Positions 53,300 through 63,110 are shown, counted from the first letter of the stretch. The stretch: DNA of 64,000 nucleotides from Anaerotalea alkaliphila (GCF_010179735.1 NZ_JAAEEH010000005.1:1-64000); one strand, 5' to 3'. Numbers and translations are program-made. Notes: generated by a model from the sequence alone, not told the origin.

Positions 53300-54617
53300 G
53301 ATCCCCTGGGACACAGTTGGCCAGAAGAAAGGCCTCGATGTCGTCGAAGGATTCCAGATAATGGCAGTTGGGATTGACCTCCCGGATCCGGGCCACCAGG
53401 TCCTTGGCATGGATGTTTCCGGGATTGGCTTCCCGGGCCGCGTATATGTCGGTGACGATCAGATTCTCCGCCTTGGACAGGGCCGAGACGAAATCCTCGA
53501 ACAGCAGCTTGGTGCGGGAATAGGTGTGGGGTTGGAAGACAACCCACAGGTGTTTGTGCTCCATGCGTCCGGCCGCGGCCAGGGTGCCCAGGATTTCCGT
53601 GGGATGGTGGGCGTAGTCGTCCACCACGGTGACCCCCATCAGGGAACCCTTGTATTCGAAACGGCGGTCCGCGCCGCGGAAAGCCTCCAAGCCTTCCTGG
53701 ATGGTCTGCAGGTCGATGTCCAGGATACGGGCGGTGGCGATGGCGGAAAGGGAGTTGTAGATGTTGTGCTCCCCCGGCACATGCAGTCGGATGGGGGCCA
53801 GGAAGCTTCCCAGGTGGTAGAGGTCGAAGGTTGCGCAGCCCAAGGCGTCGTAGACGGGGTTGCGGAAACTGTAGGTGTCCTCCTCCCTGTTGCCGAAGGT
53901 GGTCAGGGAGTATTGCCGCGGCTCAGCGATGGCGCCGTAGTCCGGGATGCTGCTGTTGATGACCAGATGGCCGTCCGGAGGCAGCCGGTGGGCGAAGTTG
54001 TGGAAGGAGGCGCGGATTTCCTCCAGGCCGGCAAAGAAATCCAGATGGTCTTCCTCCACATTCAGGATGATGGCGATCCGAGGATTGAATTTCAGGAAGC
54101 TGTTGTGGTATTCGCAGGCTTCCGTGATGAAATAGCCGGATCGCCCCACCCGGATGTTGCCGCCGATGGACTGCAGCATGGCGCCCACGGAGATGGTCGG
54201 ATCCTTTTGGGCGGCCAGGAGGATCTGGGAAATCATGGAAGTGGTGGTGGTCTTTCCGTGGGTACCGGAAACGGCGATGGCCTGTTCGTACTGGTCCATC
54301 AGCTGACCCAGCAGCTCCGCCCGGTCGATGGCGGGAATCCCCAGTTCCAGCGCTGCGGCGAGCTCTGCGTTGTCCATGGCGATGGCGGCCGTATAGACCA
54401 CCAGGTCCAGCCCCCGGTGGATGTTGGAGGTCCTGTGTCCAATCCGCACCAGCGCCCCCAGTTCCTGGAGATGGTCTGTGGTTTTGGAACGGGTCATGTC
54501 TGAGCCGCTGACCTGGAATCCCCTCCCCAGGAGGATTTGGGCCAGTCCGCTCATGCTGATGCCTCCGATGCCGATGAAATGGACATGTATGGGTGTAAAC
54601 AAATCGATTTTATACAT
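53238..54617 (-). CDS. murC: UDP-N-acetylmuramate-L-alanine ligase
   Basis: A 459-residue Mur ligase adding L-Ala to UDP-MurNAc in the cytoplasm. Seen: VHFIGIGGISMSGLAQILL, the ATP loop VSGTHGKTTTTSM, ILNVEEDHLDFF, HNIYNSLSAIA, VVDDYAHHPTEI and VFQPHTYSRT. GGAGA stands seven bases before the chosen ATG; 13 further codons are open upstream. The 3' end carries one DnaA-like box. Confidence 0.95.
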   Translation of the reverse strand: MYKIDLFTPIHVHFIGIGGISMSGLAQILLGRGFQVSGSDMTRSKTTDHLQELGALVRIGHRTSNIHRGLDLVVYTAAIAMDNAELAAALELGIPAIDRAELLGQLMDQYEQAIAVSGTHGKTTTTSMISQILLAAQKDPTISVGAMLQSIGGNIRVGRSGYFITEACEYHNSFLKFNPRIAIILNVEEDHLDFFAGLEEIRASFHNFAHRLPPDGHLVINSSIPDYGAIAEPRQYSLTTFGNREEDTYSFRNPVYDALGCATFDLYHLGSFLAPIRLHVPGEHNIYNSLSAIATARILDIDLQTIQEGLEAFRGADRRFEYKGSLMGVTVVDDYAHHPTEILGTLAAAGRMEHKHLWVVFQPHTYSRTKLLFEDFVSALSKAENLIVTDIYAAREANPGNIHAKDLVARIREVNPNCHYLESFDDIEAFLLANCVPGDLLITMGAGNVYLIGEDLLRG

Positions 54618-54654
54618 AGATGGTCTCCTTTGCGGTGAATATGGATCTTTGTCC

Positions 54655-54660
54655 ATTATA
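54655..54660 (-). promoter_or_regulatory. -10 element of murC
   Basis: On the minus strand TGTATAATGG gives a perfect TATAAT 37 bases before the murC ATG; the -35 region is unclear. Confidence 0.5.
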
Positions 54661-54699
54661 CAATAAATCCCATGAAAAAAGCAGGGGCAATGGGGAGAA

Positions 54700-54756
54700 A
54701 AAATCCGAATATTTTTTTGGAATCACCTTATAACATTCGAACTATTGGTGTATAAT
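54700..54756 (+). promoter_or_regulatory. purR promoter with PurBox-like sites
   Basis: TATAAT (54751) has a weak -35 TTATAA at 17 bases. Two AT-flanked CGAA motifs lie at 54701-54713 (AAATCCGAATATT) and around 54735-54746 (ATTCGAACTATT); the second falls in the promoter spacer. PurR boxes of Firmicutes contain CCGAAC flanked by A/T in pairs, so autoregulation by PurR is plausible. Confidence 0.5.
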
Positions 54757-54792
54757 TAGGCATATAACGAGAAAGAGTCCGGGTGAACAAGC

Positions 54793-55608
54793 ATGGAGAA
54801 AAAAAGGTCAAAAGCGGAGAGGATTGCCATCATCACGAAAAAACTGGTGGAAAACCCTTCGGAAATACATACGCTGCAGCAATTTTCGGAAATGTTCCAT
54901 TGCGCCAAATCCACATTGAGCGAAGACATCGATGGGATTGGAAGGCTCTTCGAGGAGGAGGGGCTTGGGAAGGTTGTCTCCCTTCCGGGAGCCGCAGGGG
55001 GCATCTACTATTCCCCCGTGCTGACCCCCTCCCAGGTCCAAGAGGTGCAGGAAGACATCTGCCGGAGATTGAACGAGTACAGCAGGGTGATTCCCGGGGG
55101 ATACGTGTACATGAACGACATCTTCTACACCCCAAGGATCCTGCAGAGCATGGCACGGTGCATCGTGACCCGTTTCTGCAACGAGCAGGTGGATTATGTG
55201 GTCACCATCGAGACGAAAGGGGTGCCCCTGGCCATGGTCATCGCGGAACTCCTGAACAAGCCCATCGCTGTGGTGCGGAAGTCGGCCAGGCTGACAGAGG
55301 GGACCACCATGCAGATGAACTATGTGACGGGTTCCAACCGGAACATCCACACCATGGCTCTGCCCATCAAATCCATCCGGCGGGGTTCCCGTGTGCTGCT
55401 GGTGGATGATTTCATGAAGGCCGGTGGGACGGCCAAGGGAATCATGGACCTGATGAAGGAGTTCGACACCACCGTGGTGGGCGTGGCCGTGGTCATGGCC
55501 ACCCGGGAGCCGGAAAAGAAGCTCATCAACGACTACTACTGTCTGGTGGAATTCCAAAGTGTGGACGAGGAAAAGGAAACCATACAGATTATTCCTAAAA
55601 AAATGTGA
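54793..55608 (+). CDS. purR: Purine operon repressor PurR
   Basis: A 271-residue repressor. An N-terminal winged helix (RIAIITKKLVENPSEIHTLQQFSEMFHCAKSTLSEDI) is joined to a phosphoribosyltransferase-like domain with the PRPP loop VLLVDDFMKAGGTAKG. PRPP binding releases it from DNA. The ribosome-binding site is weak. It begins the conserved series purR-spoVG-glmU-prs, interrupted here by glgC-glgD. Confidence 0.94.
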   Translation: MEKKRSKAERIAIITKKLVENPSEIHTLQQFSEMFHCAKSTLSEDIDGIGRLFEEEGLGKVVSLPGAAGGIYYSPVLTPSQVQEVQEDICRRLNEYSRVIPGGYVYMNDIFYTPRILQSMARCIVTRFCNEQVDYVVTIETKGVPLAMVIAELLNKPIAVVRKSARLTEGTTMQMNYVTGSNRNIHTMALPIKSIRRGSRVLLVDDFMKAGGTAKGIMDLMKEFDTTVVGVAVVMATREPEKKLINDYYCLVEFQSVDEEKETIQIIPKKM

Positions 55609-55614
55609 GAATTC

Positions 55615-55643
55615 TGGATAAACCTATGCAAATTTGATATAAT
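55615..55643 (+). promoter_or_regulatory. Promoter of glgC-glgD
   Basis: TGGATA and TATAAT are separated by 17 bases, starting just behind the purR stop. Confidence 0.65.
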
Positions 55644-55688
55644 GGCGACAAAGCATCGTATCACAAGGTCCTACAAGGAGGCTGCGTC

Positions 55689-56966
55689 ATGAAGAAAAAA
55701 GAGATAATCGCCATGCTCCTGGCGGGGGGACAGGGAAGCAGGCTGGGAGTATTGACGACCCACCTGGCCAAACCTGCCGTTTCCTTTGCCGGCAAATACA
55801 AAATCATCGATTTCGCACTCAGCAACTGCATCAATTCAGGCATCGACACCGTTGGAGTGGTGACCCAATACCAGCCCTTGCAGTTGAACAGGCACATCGG
55901 CATCGGAATCCCTTGGGACCTGGACAAGAGCTATGGGGGCGTGGCCATCCTGCCCCCCTATGTGAGCAAGGAGTCCAACACCTGGTATACGGGAACGGCC
56001 AATGCGGTCTACCAGAACATCCCTTACGTGGCCTATTACAATCCGGAATATGTCCTGATCCTGTCCGGAGACCACATCTACAAGATGGACTACGAGATGA
56101 TGCTCAACTACCACAAGAAGAGGAATGCGGACTGCACCATCGCTGTCATACAGGTGGAGCCGGAGGAGGCCTCCCGTTTCGGGATCATCAACACGGACGA
56201 GGAGAACAGGATCGTCGCCTTCGAGGAGAAGCCCAAGGAGCCCAAGAGCCGGATGGCCTCCATGGGCATCTACATCTTCAAATGGAAGGCGCTGCGGGAA
56301 GCCCTTGTCCTGAGCGAGGCCAACCATGACGACAGCGACTTCGGGAAGCACATCATCCCCTACCTGATCGAACAGAAGTACCGGCTGTTCGCCTACCAGT
56401 ACGAAGGGTTTTGGAGGGATGTGGGAACGCTGGACGCCTACTGGGAGACCAACCTGGAACTTGTCGGATTGGTTCCGGACTTCAACCTGTACGAGGCCTA
56501 CTGGAAGATCTACACCAAGAACGAGATCCTTCCGCCCCAGTACATCGCACCAGGCTCCTACATCGAAAAGTGCATCCTGGGCGAAGGGACGGAAATCTAC
56601 GGCAGCATCTACAACTGCGTCATCGGTTCCGGCGTGATCGTGGAGGCCGGAGCGGTGGTGCGGGATTCCATCCTGATGAGCGGCGTGACCGTCGGGGAAG
56701 GTACCCGGATCGACAAATCCATCATCGGAGAGAACACCTGCATCGGAAAAGGGGTCCGGATGGGGGAGGGGGAATTCAGGACCAACGGGGAATACCCCCA
56801 GATCTATGTGTCCGACATCACCGTGGTGGGAGAGAATTCCTCCGTACCCGACGGCGTTTCCATCGGCAAGAACTGCGCCCTTTACGGGCAGCTGGTTCCG
56901 GAGGATTTTCCGGAAGGCAGGCTGGAAAGCGGCAGCAACAGGATCAAAGAGGAGGTGGAGCAATGA
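55689..56966 (+). CDS. glgC: Glucose-1-phosphate adenylyltransferase
   Basis: A 425-residue enzyme making ADP-glucose for glycogen. Seen: [38 protein letters not shown] split across the nucleotide site, [30 protein letters not shown] and a C-terminal left-handed beta helix ([20 protein letters not shown]). The catalytic residues are present. AAGGAGG precedes ATG; the stop overlaps glgD by ATGA. Confidence 0.95.
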   Translation: MKKKEIIAMLLAGGQGSRLGVLTTHLAKPAVSFAGKYKIIDFALSNCINSGIDTVGVVTQYQPLQLNRHIGIGIPWDLDKSYGGVAILPPYVSKESNTWYTGTANAVYQNIPYVAYYNPEYVLILSGDHIYKMDYEMMLNYHKKRNADCTIAVIQVEPEEASRFGIINTDEENRIVAFEEKPKEPKSRMASMGIYIFKWKALREALVLSEANHDDSDFGKHIIPYLIEQKYRLFAYQYEGFWRDVGTLDAYWETNLELVGLVPDFNLYEAYWKIYTKNEILPPQYIAPGSYIEKCILGEGTEIYGSIYNCVIGSGVIVEAGAVVRDSILMSGVTVGEGTRIDKSIIGENTCIGKGVRMGEGEFRTNGEYPQIYVSDITVVGENSSVPDGVSIGKNCALYGQLVPEDFPEGRLESGSNRIKEEVEQ

Positions 56967-58078
56967 GGGCGTTGGGAATCATCCTGGCAGGCGGGAAAAA
57001 CGAACGGCTGCGGGAACTGACCTACAAGCGGGCGGTGGCAGCCATGCCCATTGCGGGCAGCTACCGGGCCATCGACTTCTCCCTGAGCAACATGATGAAC
57101 TCCGGCATCAGCAAGGTGGCGGTGGTCACGCAATACAATTCGCGGTCCCTCATCGAGCACCTGAGTTCCTCCAAGTGGTGGGATTTCGGACGGAAGCATG
57201 GAGGACTCTACGTGTTCACGCCCTACATCACCAGGGATTCCAGCCTATGGTACCGGGGGACGGCGGATGCCATCCACCAGAACCTCTCCTATCTGAAGGA
57301 CAGCCATGAGCCCTACGCCATCGTGGCCCAGGGGGATGCGGTGTGCAAGATCGACTTCAACAGGGTTCTGGAGTACCATGTGGAAAAACGGGCGGACATC
57401 ACCATCGTTTGCGCCAGGATGGAGCAGGAGCTCCACCGGTACGGCATGGTGGAGGTGGACGAGGACAACCGCATCGTGGAGTTCGAGGAGAAGCCGGTGG
57501 ACCCCAAAGGAGACATCGTGTCCACAGGCATCTACATCATACGCAGGCGGCTGTTGATCGAGCTGATCGAAGCCTGCGCAAAGGAGGAGCGTTACGATTT
57601 CGTCAGCGACGTGATCATCCGATACAGGAAGCAGAAAAGGATCTACGCCTACCTGCATGACGACTACTGGTCCAGCATCGCCAGCCTTCCCTCCTACTAC
57701 CAGGTCAACATGGATTTCCTGAAGAGGGAGAACAGGGACAAGTTCTTCCGGGAGTATCCCACCATCATGACCAAGGTGGAGGACGAGCCTCCGGCAAAAT
57801 TCAACCAGGGATCCCGGCTGTCCAACAGCCTCTGCTCCAGCGGATGCATCATCAACGGGCAAGTGGACGATTCCGTGCTCTTCAGGAAGGTGTTCGTGGG
57901 CAGGAACAGCGTCGTGCGCAACTCCATCATCATGGACGGCGCCTATATCGGGGAGAACTGCATCGTGGAGAACTGCATCGTGGACAGCAAGAGCCGGATA
58001 TCGGACGGAAGCGTCTACATCACCAGCGGACAGGGGGACATTCGAGTTGTCTCCCAAAAAGAACAGTACACGGGGTGA
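56963..58078 (+). CDS. glgD: GlgD, ADP-glucose pyrophosphorylase-like regulatory subunit
   Basis: A 371-residue paralogue of GlgC. It keeps [15 protein letters not shown] and [21 protein letters not shown], but the sugar-binding GDH motif reads QGDAVCKID, and the lysine/arginine pattern around the nucleotide loop differs from GlgC. In Firmicutes GlgD lacks or has low activity and modulates GlgC in a heterotetramer. Coupled to glgC. Confidence 0.92.
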   Translation: MRALGIILAGGKNERLRELTYKRAVAAMPIAGSYRAIDFSLSNMMNSGISKVAVVTQYNSRSLIEHLSSSKWWDFGRKHGGLYVFTPYITRDSSLWYRGTADAIHQNLSYLKDSHEPYAIVAQGDAVCKIDFNRVLEYHVEKRADITIVCARMEQELHRYGMVEVDEDNRIVEFEEKPVDPKGDIVSTGIYIIRRRLLIELIEACAKEERYDFVSDVIIRYRKQKRIYAYLHDDYWSSIASLPSYYQVNMDFLKRENRDKFFREYPTIMTKVEDEPPAKFNQGSRLSNSLCSSGCIINGQVDDSVLFRKVFVGRNSVVRNSIIMDGAYIGENCIVENCIVDSKSRISDGSVYITSGQGDIRVVSQKEQYTG

Positions 58079-58130
58079 TGTTTGAAAATTGGCGGGCGCC
58101 CCTGCGGACATCAGACAATTGAAATAATCA

Positions 58131-58159
58131 TTGAAAGTTGTGTGGGGAAGGACTATAAT
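58131..58159 (+). promoter_or_regulatory. Promoter of spoVG
   Basis: TTGAAA and TATAAT are separated by 17 bases. In Bacillus spoVG uses a sigma-H promoter; this one looks like sigma-A. Confidence 0.75.
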
Positions 58160-58206
58160 AATAGTATTAAAGAGGGACCCAGGTTTGACAGAAAGGGGCA
58201 GGCACT

Positions 58207-58503
58207 ATGGAAATTACAGACGTACGTGTACGGAAAGTTGCCAAGGAAGGCAAGATGAAGGCGGTTGTCTCCATAACCTTTGACAATGAGTTTGTCATCC
58301 ATGATATCAAGGTCATCGAAGGTGAAAAAGGATTGTTCATAGCCATGCCAAGCAGAAAAGCCCTGGATGGGGAATTTAGGGACATCGCCCATCCGATCAA
58401 CTCGGAAACAAGGGACCGCCTGCAAAAGATCATTTTAGACAAATACGAGGCAATCCAGTTGGAAGACCAGCCTTTTGAAGAAGGGATGGAATACGACGGT
58501 TGA
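58207..58503 (+). CDS. spoVG: SpoVG, RNA/DNA-binding regulator
   Basis: A 98-residue protein with [35 protein letters not shown] and [30 protein letters not shown] split along the family pattern. SpoVG binds nucleic acids and affects sporulation, division and virulence in different Firmicutes. AAAGGGG stands upstream of ATG. It has its own promoter and terminator. Confidence 0.95.
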   Translation: MEITDVRVRKVAKEGKMKAVVSITFDNEFVIHDIKVIEGEKGLFIAMPSRKALDGEFRDIAHPINSETRDRLQKIILDKYEAIQLEDQPFEEGMEYDG

Positions 58504-58514
58504 CAAGAGGAAAA

Positions 58515-58554
58515 GCACTTCTATGGGTGGGTCATTTATAGGAGTGTTTTTTTT
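58515..58554 (+). terminator. Terminator of spoVG
   Basis: GCACTTCTAT pairs with ATAGGAGTGT (two G-T pairs) across a 13-base loop, followed by eight T. Confidence 0.8.
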
Positions 58555-58575
58555 GACTGGAATCCACATTTGTGG

Positions 58576-58604
58576 TTGATTCTGAAGGGATTCTATTGTA
58601 CAAT
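58576..58604 (+). promoter_or_regulatory. Promoter of glmU-prs
   Basis: TTGATT and TACAAT are separated by 17 bases, 28 bases before the glmU ATG. Confidence 0.7.
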
Positions 58605-58632
58605 GAGGAATTGAATGAGAGGTGTATACAAT

Positions 58633-60045
58633 ATGCATAAAATCAAAGCAGTCATACTGGCAGCGGGTGCCGGAACCCGGATGAAGTCGGAAGTGCCGAA
58701 GGTCCTGCACAAGGTTCTGGACCGGACCATGCTGGATTATGTGTTGGAAGCGGCGGAAGAAGCGGGTGCCCAAGAGGTCTGCATCGTGGTTGGACACAAG
58801 GGGGACATGGTCGTTTCCCATGTGGAGAAGACGGGCCGCACGAATGTGGTGTTTGCGGTCCAGGAGCAGCAACTGGGTACGGGCCATGCGGTGATGCAGG
58901 CGGGGGACTTCATCGGAGAGGAAGGGCAGGTCCTGATCCTTTTCGGCGATACGCCCTTGATTGGAGGCGACACCCTGGCGTCCCTGGTGCGTACCCACCA
59001 GGAAGAAGGCAACCAGGCAACCGTCCTCTCCACCCATGTGGACGACCCCACCGGCTATGGACGGATCATCCGGGGTGGGGACGGAACCTTTGTGAAGAGC
59101 GTGGAGCATAAGGACGCCAACGAAACGGAAAGGACCTCCAAGGAGATCAATTCCGGCATGTACTGCTTTGAAGCCAAAGCCCTGGGCAGTGCGCTGCAGA
59201 AAATCACTCCCCACAACGTACAGGGGGAATATTATCTGCCGGATACGCTGGCCATCCTGAAGGAAGCGGGAGGCAAGGTGGGCGCCGCCCCCGTGGAATG
59301 TAGCGATGAAGTGCTGGGAGTGAACTCCAGGGTGCAGCTGGCGGAAGCCACAGGCATCCTCCAGAAGAGGATAAACACCTGCTGGATGGAGGCGGGAGTG
59401 ACCATCCTGTCTCCGGAGACGACCTTCATCGGCAAGGATGTGGTGTTCGAAAACGATGTGACGGTCTATCCGGGGGTCTGGATGGAAGGAAAATGCTTCG
59501 TCGGAAGCGGCAGCGTGATCGGATCCCATTCCAGGATCGAGGGGACACGCATCGGCAGGAACAATGAAATCGTCCAGTCTGTCATCCTGGACAGCTCCAT
59601 GGGAGAGGGAAACCATGTGGGGCCCTTTGCCTACATACGGCCCAACTCCACCCTGGGGGACCGGATCAAGATCGGAGACTTCGTGGAAATCAAGAACGCC
59701 GTCATCGGAGACGGCACCAAGGTGTCCCACCTGACCTACATCGGGGATGCGGATGTGGGGAAAGACATAAATTTCGGCTGTGGAACCGTAGTGGTGAATT
59801 ACGACGGTTACCACAAACATCGGTCTGTCATCGAGGACGGGGCTTTCATCGGTTGCAACACGAACCTGATCTCCCCCGTGCACATAGAGAAAAATGCCTA
59901 TACGGCAGCCGGATCTACCATCACCATGGACGTGCCGGAAAATGCACTGGGAATTGCCAGAGCCAAGCAAACGAATAAAGAGGGATGGGTGCAGAAGTAC
60001 AAGGCAATCAATGAAAAAGTTGAAAACCAGGAGGATTCGAGATGA
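58633..60045 (+). CDS. glmU: Bifunctional GlmU (GlcN-1-P acetyltransferase / GlcNAc-1-P uridylyltransferase)
   Basis: A 470-residue enzyme producing UDP-GlcNAc. N-terminal uridylyltransferase: [48 protein letters not shown]-terminal left-handed beta helix acetyltransferase: [23 protein letters not shown] and [13 protein letters not shown], with the catalytic His in DGYHKH. The product feeds murC and the tagO/wecB wall pathway. GAGAGGTG lies eight bases before the chosen ATG. Confidence 0.96.
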   Translation: MHKIKAVILAAGAGTRMKSEVPKVLHKVLDRTMLDYVLEAAEEAGAQEVCIVVGHKGDMVVSHVEKTGRTNVVFAVQEQQLGTGHAVMQAGDFIGEEGQVLILFGDTPLIGGDTLASLVRTHQEEGNQATVLSTHVDDPTGYGRIIRGGDGTFVKSVEHKDANETERTSKEINSGMYCFEAKALGSALQKITPHNVQGEYYLPDTLAILKEAGGKVGAAPVECSDEVLGVNSRVQLAEATGILQKRINTCWMEAGVTILSPETTFIGKDVVFENDVTVYPGVWMEGKCFVGSGSVIGSHSRIEGTRIGRNNEIVQSVILDSSMGEGNHVGPFAYIRPNSTLGDRIKIGDFVEIKNAVIGDGTKVSHLTYIGDADVGKDINFGCGTVVVNYDGYHKHRSVIEDGAFIGCNTNLISPVHIEKNAYTAAGSTITMDVPENALGIARAKQTNKEGWVQKYKAINEKVENQEDSR

Positions 60046-61007
60046 CAAGTACGATCAAGAACACGGAGGGGATCAAGATTTTCGCATGCAATTCCAATCG
60101 GGAACTGGCGGAGTCCATCGCCAAGGCCCTTGGAATGGAATTGTCCAAGTCGGAAGTGGGACAGTTCAGCGATGGTGAAACCTATGTGAAAATCAACGAG
60201 ATGGTAAGGGGAGTGGACTGCTACATCGTCCAGTCCACATCCAGCCCCGTGAATGACAACCTGATGGAGCTTCTGATCATGATCGACGCATTGCGGAGAG
60301 CCTCCGCCGGCAGGATCACGGCGGTGATGCCCTATTATGGGTACGCCAGACAGGACCGCAAGGCAAGGGCCCGGGACCCCATCAGCGCAAGGATGGTAGC
60401 GGACCTGATCCAGACCGCGGGAGCGGACAGGGTGTTGACCATGGACCTCCATTCCGCCCAGATCCAGGGATTCTTCACCATTCCCGTGGACCATATGATC
60501 GGCAACCCCCTTCTGGTGAAATACTACCAGGAAAAGGTCGGATACGACAAGGACAGTTATGTGGTGGTGTCCCCGGACATCGGATCGGTAAAGAGGACAA
60601 GGCAGTTCGCGGAGTTCATCGACGTTCCCATGGCCATCATCGACAAGCGCAGGCCGGAAGACAACGTGAGCGAGGTCATGCACATCATCGGGGAAGTGAA
60701 GGGCAAGAACGTCATCCTGGTGGACGACATGATCGATACCGCCGGCACCATCTGCAATGCCGCCAATGCGTTGAAGGAGAAGGGGGCTGTGAGCGTCCTG
60801 GCATGCTGCACCCACCCGGTCCTCTCGGGACCGGCCATCCAGAGGATCCAGGACTCCGCCATCGAAGAGCTTCTGGTGCTGGACACCATCAAGCTGGAGA
60901 AGGAGAAGCAGATCCCCAAGATCAAGCAGCTGACAGTGGCGGATATTCTGGCGGACGCCATCTACCGGATCCACAACAACGCTTCGGTGTCCACGCTTTT
61001 CAGATAA
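60042..61007 (+). CDS. prs: Ribose-phosphate pyrophosphokinase (PRPP synthetase)
   Basis: A 321-residue enzyme forming PRPP from ribose-5-P and ATP. Seen: [52 protein letters not shown] and the PRPP loop [19 protein letters not shown] is the inducer that releases PurR, encoded 5 kb upstream. Coupled to glmU by ATGA. Confidence 0.96.
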   Translation: MTSTIKNTEGIKIFACNSNRELAESIAKALGMELSKSEVGQFSDGETYVKINEMVRGVDCYIVQSTSSPVNDNLMELLIMIDALRRASAGRITAVMPYYGYARQDRKARARDPISARMVADLIQTAGADRVLTMDLHSAQIQGFFTIPVDHMIGNPLLVKYYQEKVGYDKDSYVVVSPDIGSVKRTRQFAEFIDVPMAIIDKRRPEDNVSEVMHIIGEVKGKNVILVDDMIDTAGTICNAANALKEKGAVSVLACCTHPVLSGPAIQRIQDSAIEELLVLDTIKLEKEKQIPKIKQLTVADILADAIYRIHNNASVSTLFR

Positions 61008-61019
61008 AGAGACTGCAGC

Positions 61020-61058
61020 AAGGCAACGGCCAGGGAAGGAAGGCCGTTGCCTTTTTTC
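61020..61058 (+). terminator. Terminator of glmU-prs
   Basis: AAGGCAACGGCC pairs with GGCCGTTGCCTT around AGGGAAGGAA, followed by TTTTTCTT. Confidence 0.9.
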
Positions 61059-61080
61059 TTGAAGGGCAGGAATAAAAATC

Positions 61081-61109
61081 TTGAGTCTGCAGGAAAAATA
61101 TGAGATACT
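61081..61109 (+). promoter_or_regulatory. Promoter of the HAD-like/membrane protein pair
   Basis: TTGAGT and GATACT are separated by 17 bases. A GCCCGGC/GCCGGGC hairpin (61133-61149) lies in the short leader. Confidence 0.5.
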
Positions 61110-61171
61110 TGTGAGAGGTGCGGACATAGGAAGCCCGGCAAGGCCGGGCGTGAGCTGCGATGGAGGTCAGT

Positions 61172-61891
61172 ATGTATCAAAACTACGTGTTCAGTTTTTA
61201 CGGCACATTGGTGGACATAAAAACCAATGAGGAAAAACCCAAGGTTTGGGAAAAGATGTCGCTCTACTACGGCTACTTCGGGGCGGTGTACAATCCCGAA
61301 GAGATGCGGGAAGTGTACGAGAAAACAGTCAAGAAATTCCTGGAGTCGAACAAGAAAAGCAAACACCCGGAAATCGACATCGAGGATGTGTTCTATAAAT
61401 TGTTCAAGGTAAAAGAGGTGCAGCCGAAGAAGAAGGTGGCCAGGGAAGCGGCCAGGGTCTTCCGCATGCTGACGACCGAGAAGATTGGCCTTTACGAAGG
61501 TGTCGGGGAGGCGCTGCAGCTGCTCCGCGACAAGGGGAAGAAGCTGTACCTTCTGACGAACGCACAATCCAAGTTCGTGCAGCCGGAACTGAAGCTGCTG
61601 GGGATCGAGCAGTTCTTCGACGGAATCTACTGCTCCTCCGACTATGGGGTCTGCAAGCCCAGCGAAACCATCTTCAACAAGCTTCTTCAGGAGGAGGGCC
61701 TGAAGAAGAAGGAAACCTTGGTGGTGGGGAACGAATATTCCATGGACATCAAGGGCGCCAACAATGCCGGAATCGATGCCCTGTTCATCCGGACGAACCT
61801 GACCAGCACCCTCGCGCAGGAGGAACCCTGCAAATTCCAGGTCATGGATGGAACGCTTGTGGACGTCGTCTCCATGACAGGGACCCGCTAG
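61172..61891 (+). CDS. HAD-superfamily protein lacking the nucleophile aspartate
   Basis: A 239-residue HAD-fold protein. Motif I reads YVFSFYGTLVD: Ser8 stands where the nucleophile Asp of the common FDLYGTL form is expected. Motif II Thr (LLTNAQS), motif III Lys (GVCKPSETIF) and one motif IV Asp (VVGNEYSMDIKGANNAG) remain, with Glu for the first acid. The bases AGT for Ser8 are unambiguous in the given sequence. Phosphatase activity is therefore unlikely; a binding or structural role is inferred. The start at ATG has GGAGGT only four bases away; another ATG 12 bases upstream has no site. Cotranscribed with the membrane protein gene. Confidence 0.78.
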   Translation: MYQNYVFSFYGTLVDIKTNEEKPKVWEKMSLYYGYFGAVYNPEEMREVYEKTVKKFLESNKKSKHPEIDIEDVFYKLFKVKEVQPKKKVAREAARVFRMLTTEKIGLYEGVGEALQLLRDKGKKLYLLTNAQSKFVQPELKLLGIEQFFDGIYCSSDYGVCKPSETIFNKLLQEEGLKKKETLVVGNEYSMDIKGANNAGIDALFIRTNLTSTLAQEEPCKFQVMDGTLVDVVSMTGTR

Positions 61892-61915
61892 GGTCCGGAA
61901 AGGTGGGGACATAGG

Positions 61916-62989
61916 ATGCGGATCAATGGGAAAGTATTGAAGGAAGGGCTCCATGTCGGGCTTGTGGCGTTTTTGACAAGCTATGCGATTTCCCTGGTGT
62001 TGTCGGTGGTGGTCAATCTGGCGGTGATGGATGAGATCAGCGTGCTGCTCCAGGGGGTCCTGAGCGACCACTTCCAGGCCGGGGCGGCTTCCATCCTGCG
62101 GGTGGCGGCCATCATCCAGAATCTCTCCATGTACAACATGTCGGGGGATTTCAAGATCGGCCTTCTGGTCTTTGCGGTCATACCGTTTGTTTCCTTCTGG
62201 CTGGCGGACAGGGAAGACAACGCGCGGGAAGGGTTGGATGCCAGGAACCTGGGCCATTATGTGGTATCCTCCCTCACGTTCAGCGTGCTGCTCTCCCTGC
62301 TGTCCTGGGGTGCGGGAGGGACACTTCTGTCCGTCCGGGTGGATTTCTTCTCCTGGCAGAACGCGATGACGACCATGGTGGCCGCCTTCTTCATCCAGGT
62401 GGTCATCGCCTTGAATTATGGACGGCACTTCGGCGACGGGGTGGCCTCTGCCAGGAAACTTGTGCGGATCCTGCTGGCCATCGGCCTTGCGGCAGGTCTG
62501 GCGGGGCTGGTCTTCGGTGTTGTGAAGTACATCGGCGACCTGGTGACCGGCTTCTTCCTTGTGCTGGTGCTGCTGCCCAATGTGGCGGTCTATGGGATGT
62601 TCCTTCTTATGGGAATGGAACCTGCATTCAGCCAACCCATGCGGAAAATGCTGGAGTTGGGGGGGGTGGACCTGGGTGGGGGACTGTTGCCCCCATGGGT
62701 CCGCCTGATCGGAATCCTGGTCTTCCTGGGGATTGGCATCCATGCCTTGGCAGGCCTGCGGCGGGAAGGCTATCTGAAACAGCTGGCTGTGTGCAACGGC
62801 GCATTTGCGGCCTTCTCCGTGCTCATGGCCTTCGCCACGGGAGTCAACCTGGGGATTGTCAAGAATGTGGTCCACATCCAATTTGGAATCCCCTTGCTGC
62901 AGGCATTGCTGCTGCCTCTGGTGTTGCTGTCGGCGGTGGGCCTGGGGCTCTTCCTGGTGCGGAAGATCCTGGATGTCCTTAGGAATTGA
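61916..62989 (+). CDS. Polytopic membrane protein of unknown function
   Basis: A 357-residue protein I do not recognise, with about nine hydrophobic helices, e.g. HVGLVAFLTSYAISLVLSVV, GLLVFAVIPFVSFWL, ILLAIGLAAGLAGLVFGVV, LIGILVFLGIGIHAL and LLPLVLLSAVGLGLFLV. A loop rich in charged residues (ADREDNAREGLDARNLG) follows the third helix. No transporter or enzyme motif is visible. It follows the HAD-like gene by 24 bases, so both may work together. Ribosome-binding site AAAGGTGG. Confidence 0.75.
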   Translation: MRINGKVLKEGLHVGLVAFLTSYAISLVLSVVVNLAVMDEISVLLQGVLSDHFQAGAASILRVAAIIQNLSMYNMSGDFKIGLLVFAVIPFVSFWLADREDNAREGLDARNLGHYVVSSLTFSVLLSLLSWGAGGTLLSVRVDFFSWQNAMTTMVAAFFIQVVIALNYGRHFGDGVASARKLVRILLAIGLAAGLAGLVFGVVKYIGDLVTGFFLVLVLLPNVAVYGMFLLMGMEPAFSQPMRKMLELGGVDLGGGLLPPWVRLIGILVFLGIGIHALAGLRREGYLKQLAVCNGAFAAFSVLMAFATGVNLGIVKNVVHIQFGIPLLQALLLPLVLLSAVGLGLFLVRKILDVLRN

Positions 62990-62990
62990 A

Positions 62991-63011
62991 GAAGCGTGCG
63001 CTGCACGCTTC
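62991..63011 (+). repeat. AAGCGTGC palindrome after the membrane protein gene
   Basis: GAAGCGTGC pairs with GCACGCTTC around GCT, directly behind the stop codon. It is 18 or more of 21 bases identical with the core of the palindrome in the queT leader. It may work as a transcript end, though no T-run follows. Confidence 0.65.
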
Positions 63012-63034
63012 ATTCGTGTTTTCAATGTACACTA

Positions 63035-63072
63035 GGTAAGTTCGTCCAAGCTTGTTTGGGACAAAACTTCCC
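63035..63072 (-). repeat. Dispersed palindromic repeat, copy 2 (proS leader)
   Basis: Read on the minus strand this 38-base segment matches 42269-42306 of the queT leader at 32 of 38 positions without gaps; the shared centre is GTCCCAARCAAGCTTGGACG. It folds as AAGTT/AACTT plus GTCC.AAGC/GTTT.GGAC. It lies about 60 bases before proS. Confidence 0.7.
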
Positions 63073-63110
63073 TGGAATATGCTTTTCTCAATCGGTTCTC
63101 AAATTCATAG

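Noticed and set aside
52859-53300. Calling the DnaA-box region the chromosomal origin
   Set aside because: Only one box is perfect, dnaA/dnaN are not in the window, and strand-bias evidence cannot be obtained here.
60962-63025. 687-codon minus-strand open frame opposite the HAD-like and membrane protein genes
   Set aside because: Composition is that of a shadow frame (His, Gln, Arg rich), and the plus strand carries ribosome-binding sites, a promoter and a HAD fold.
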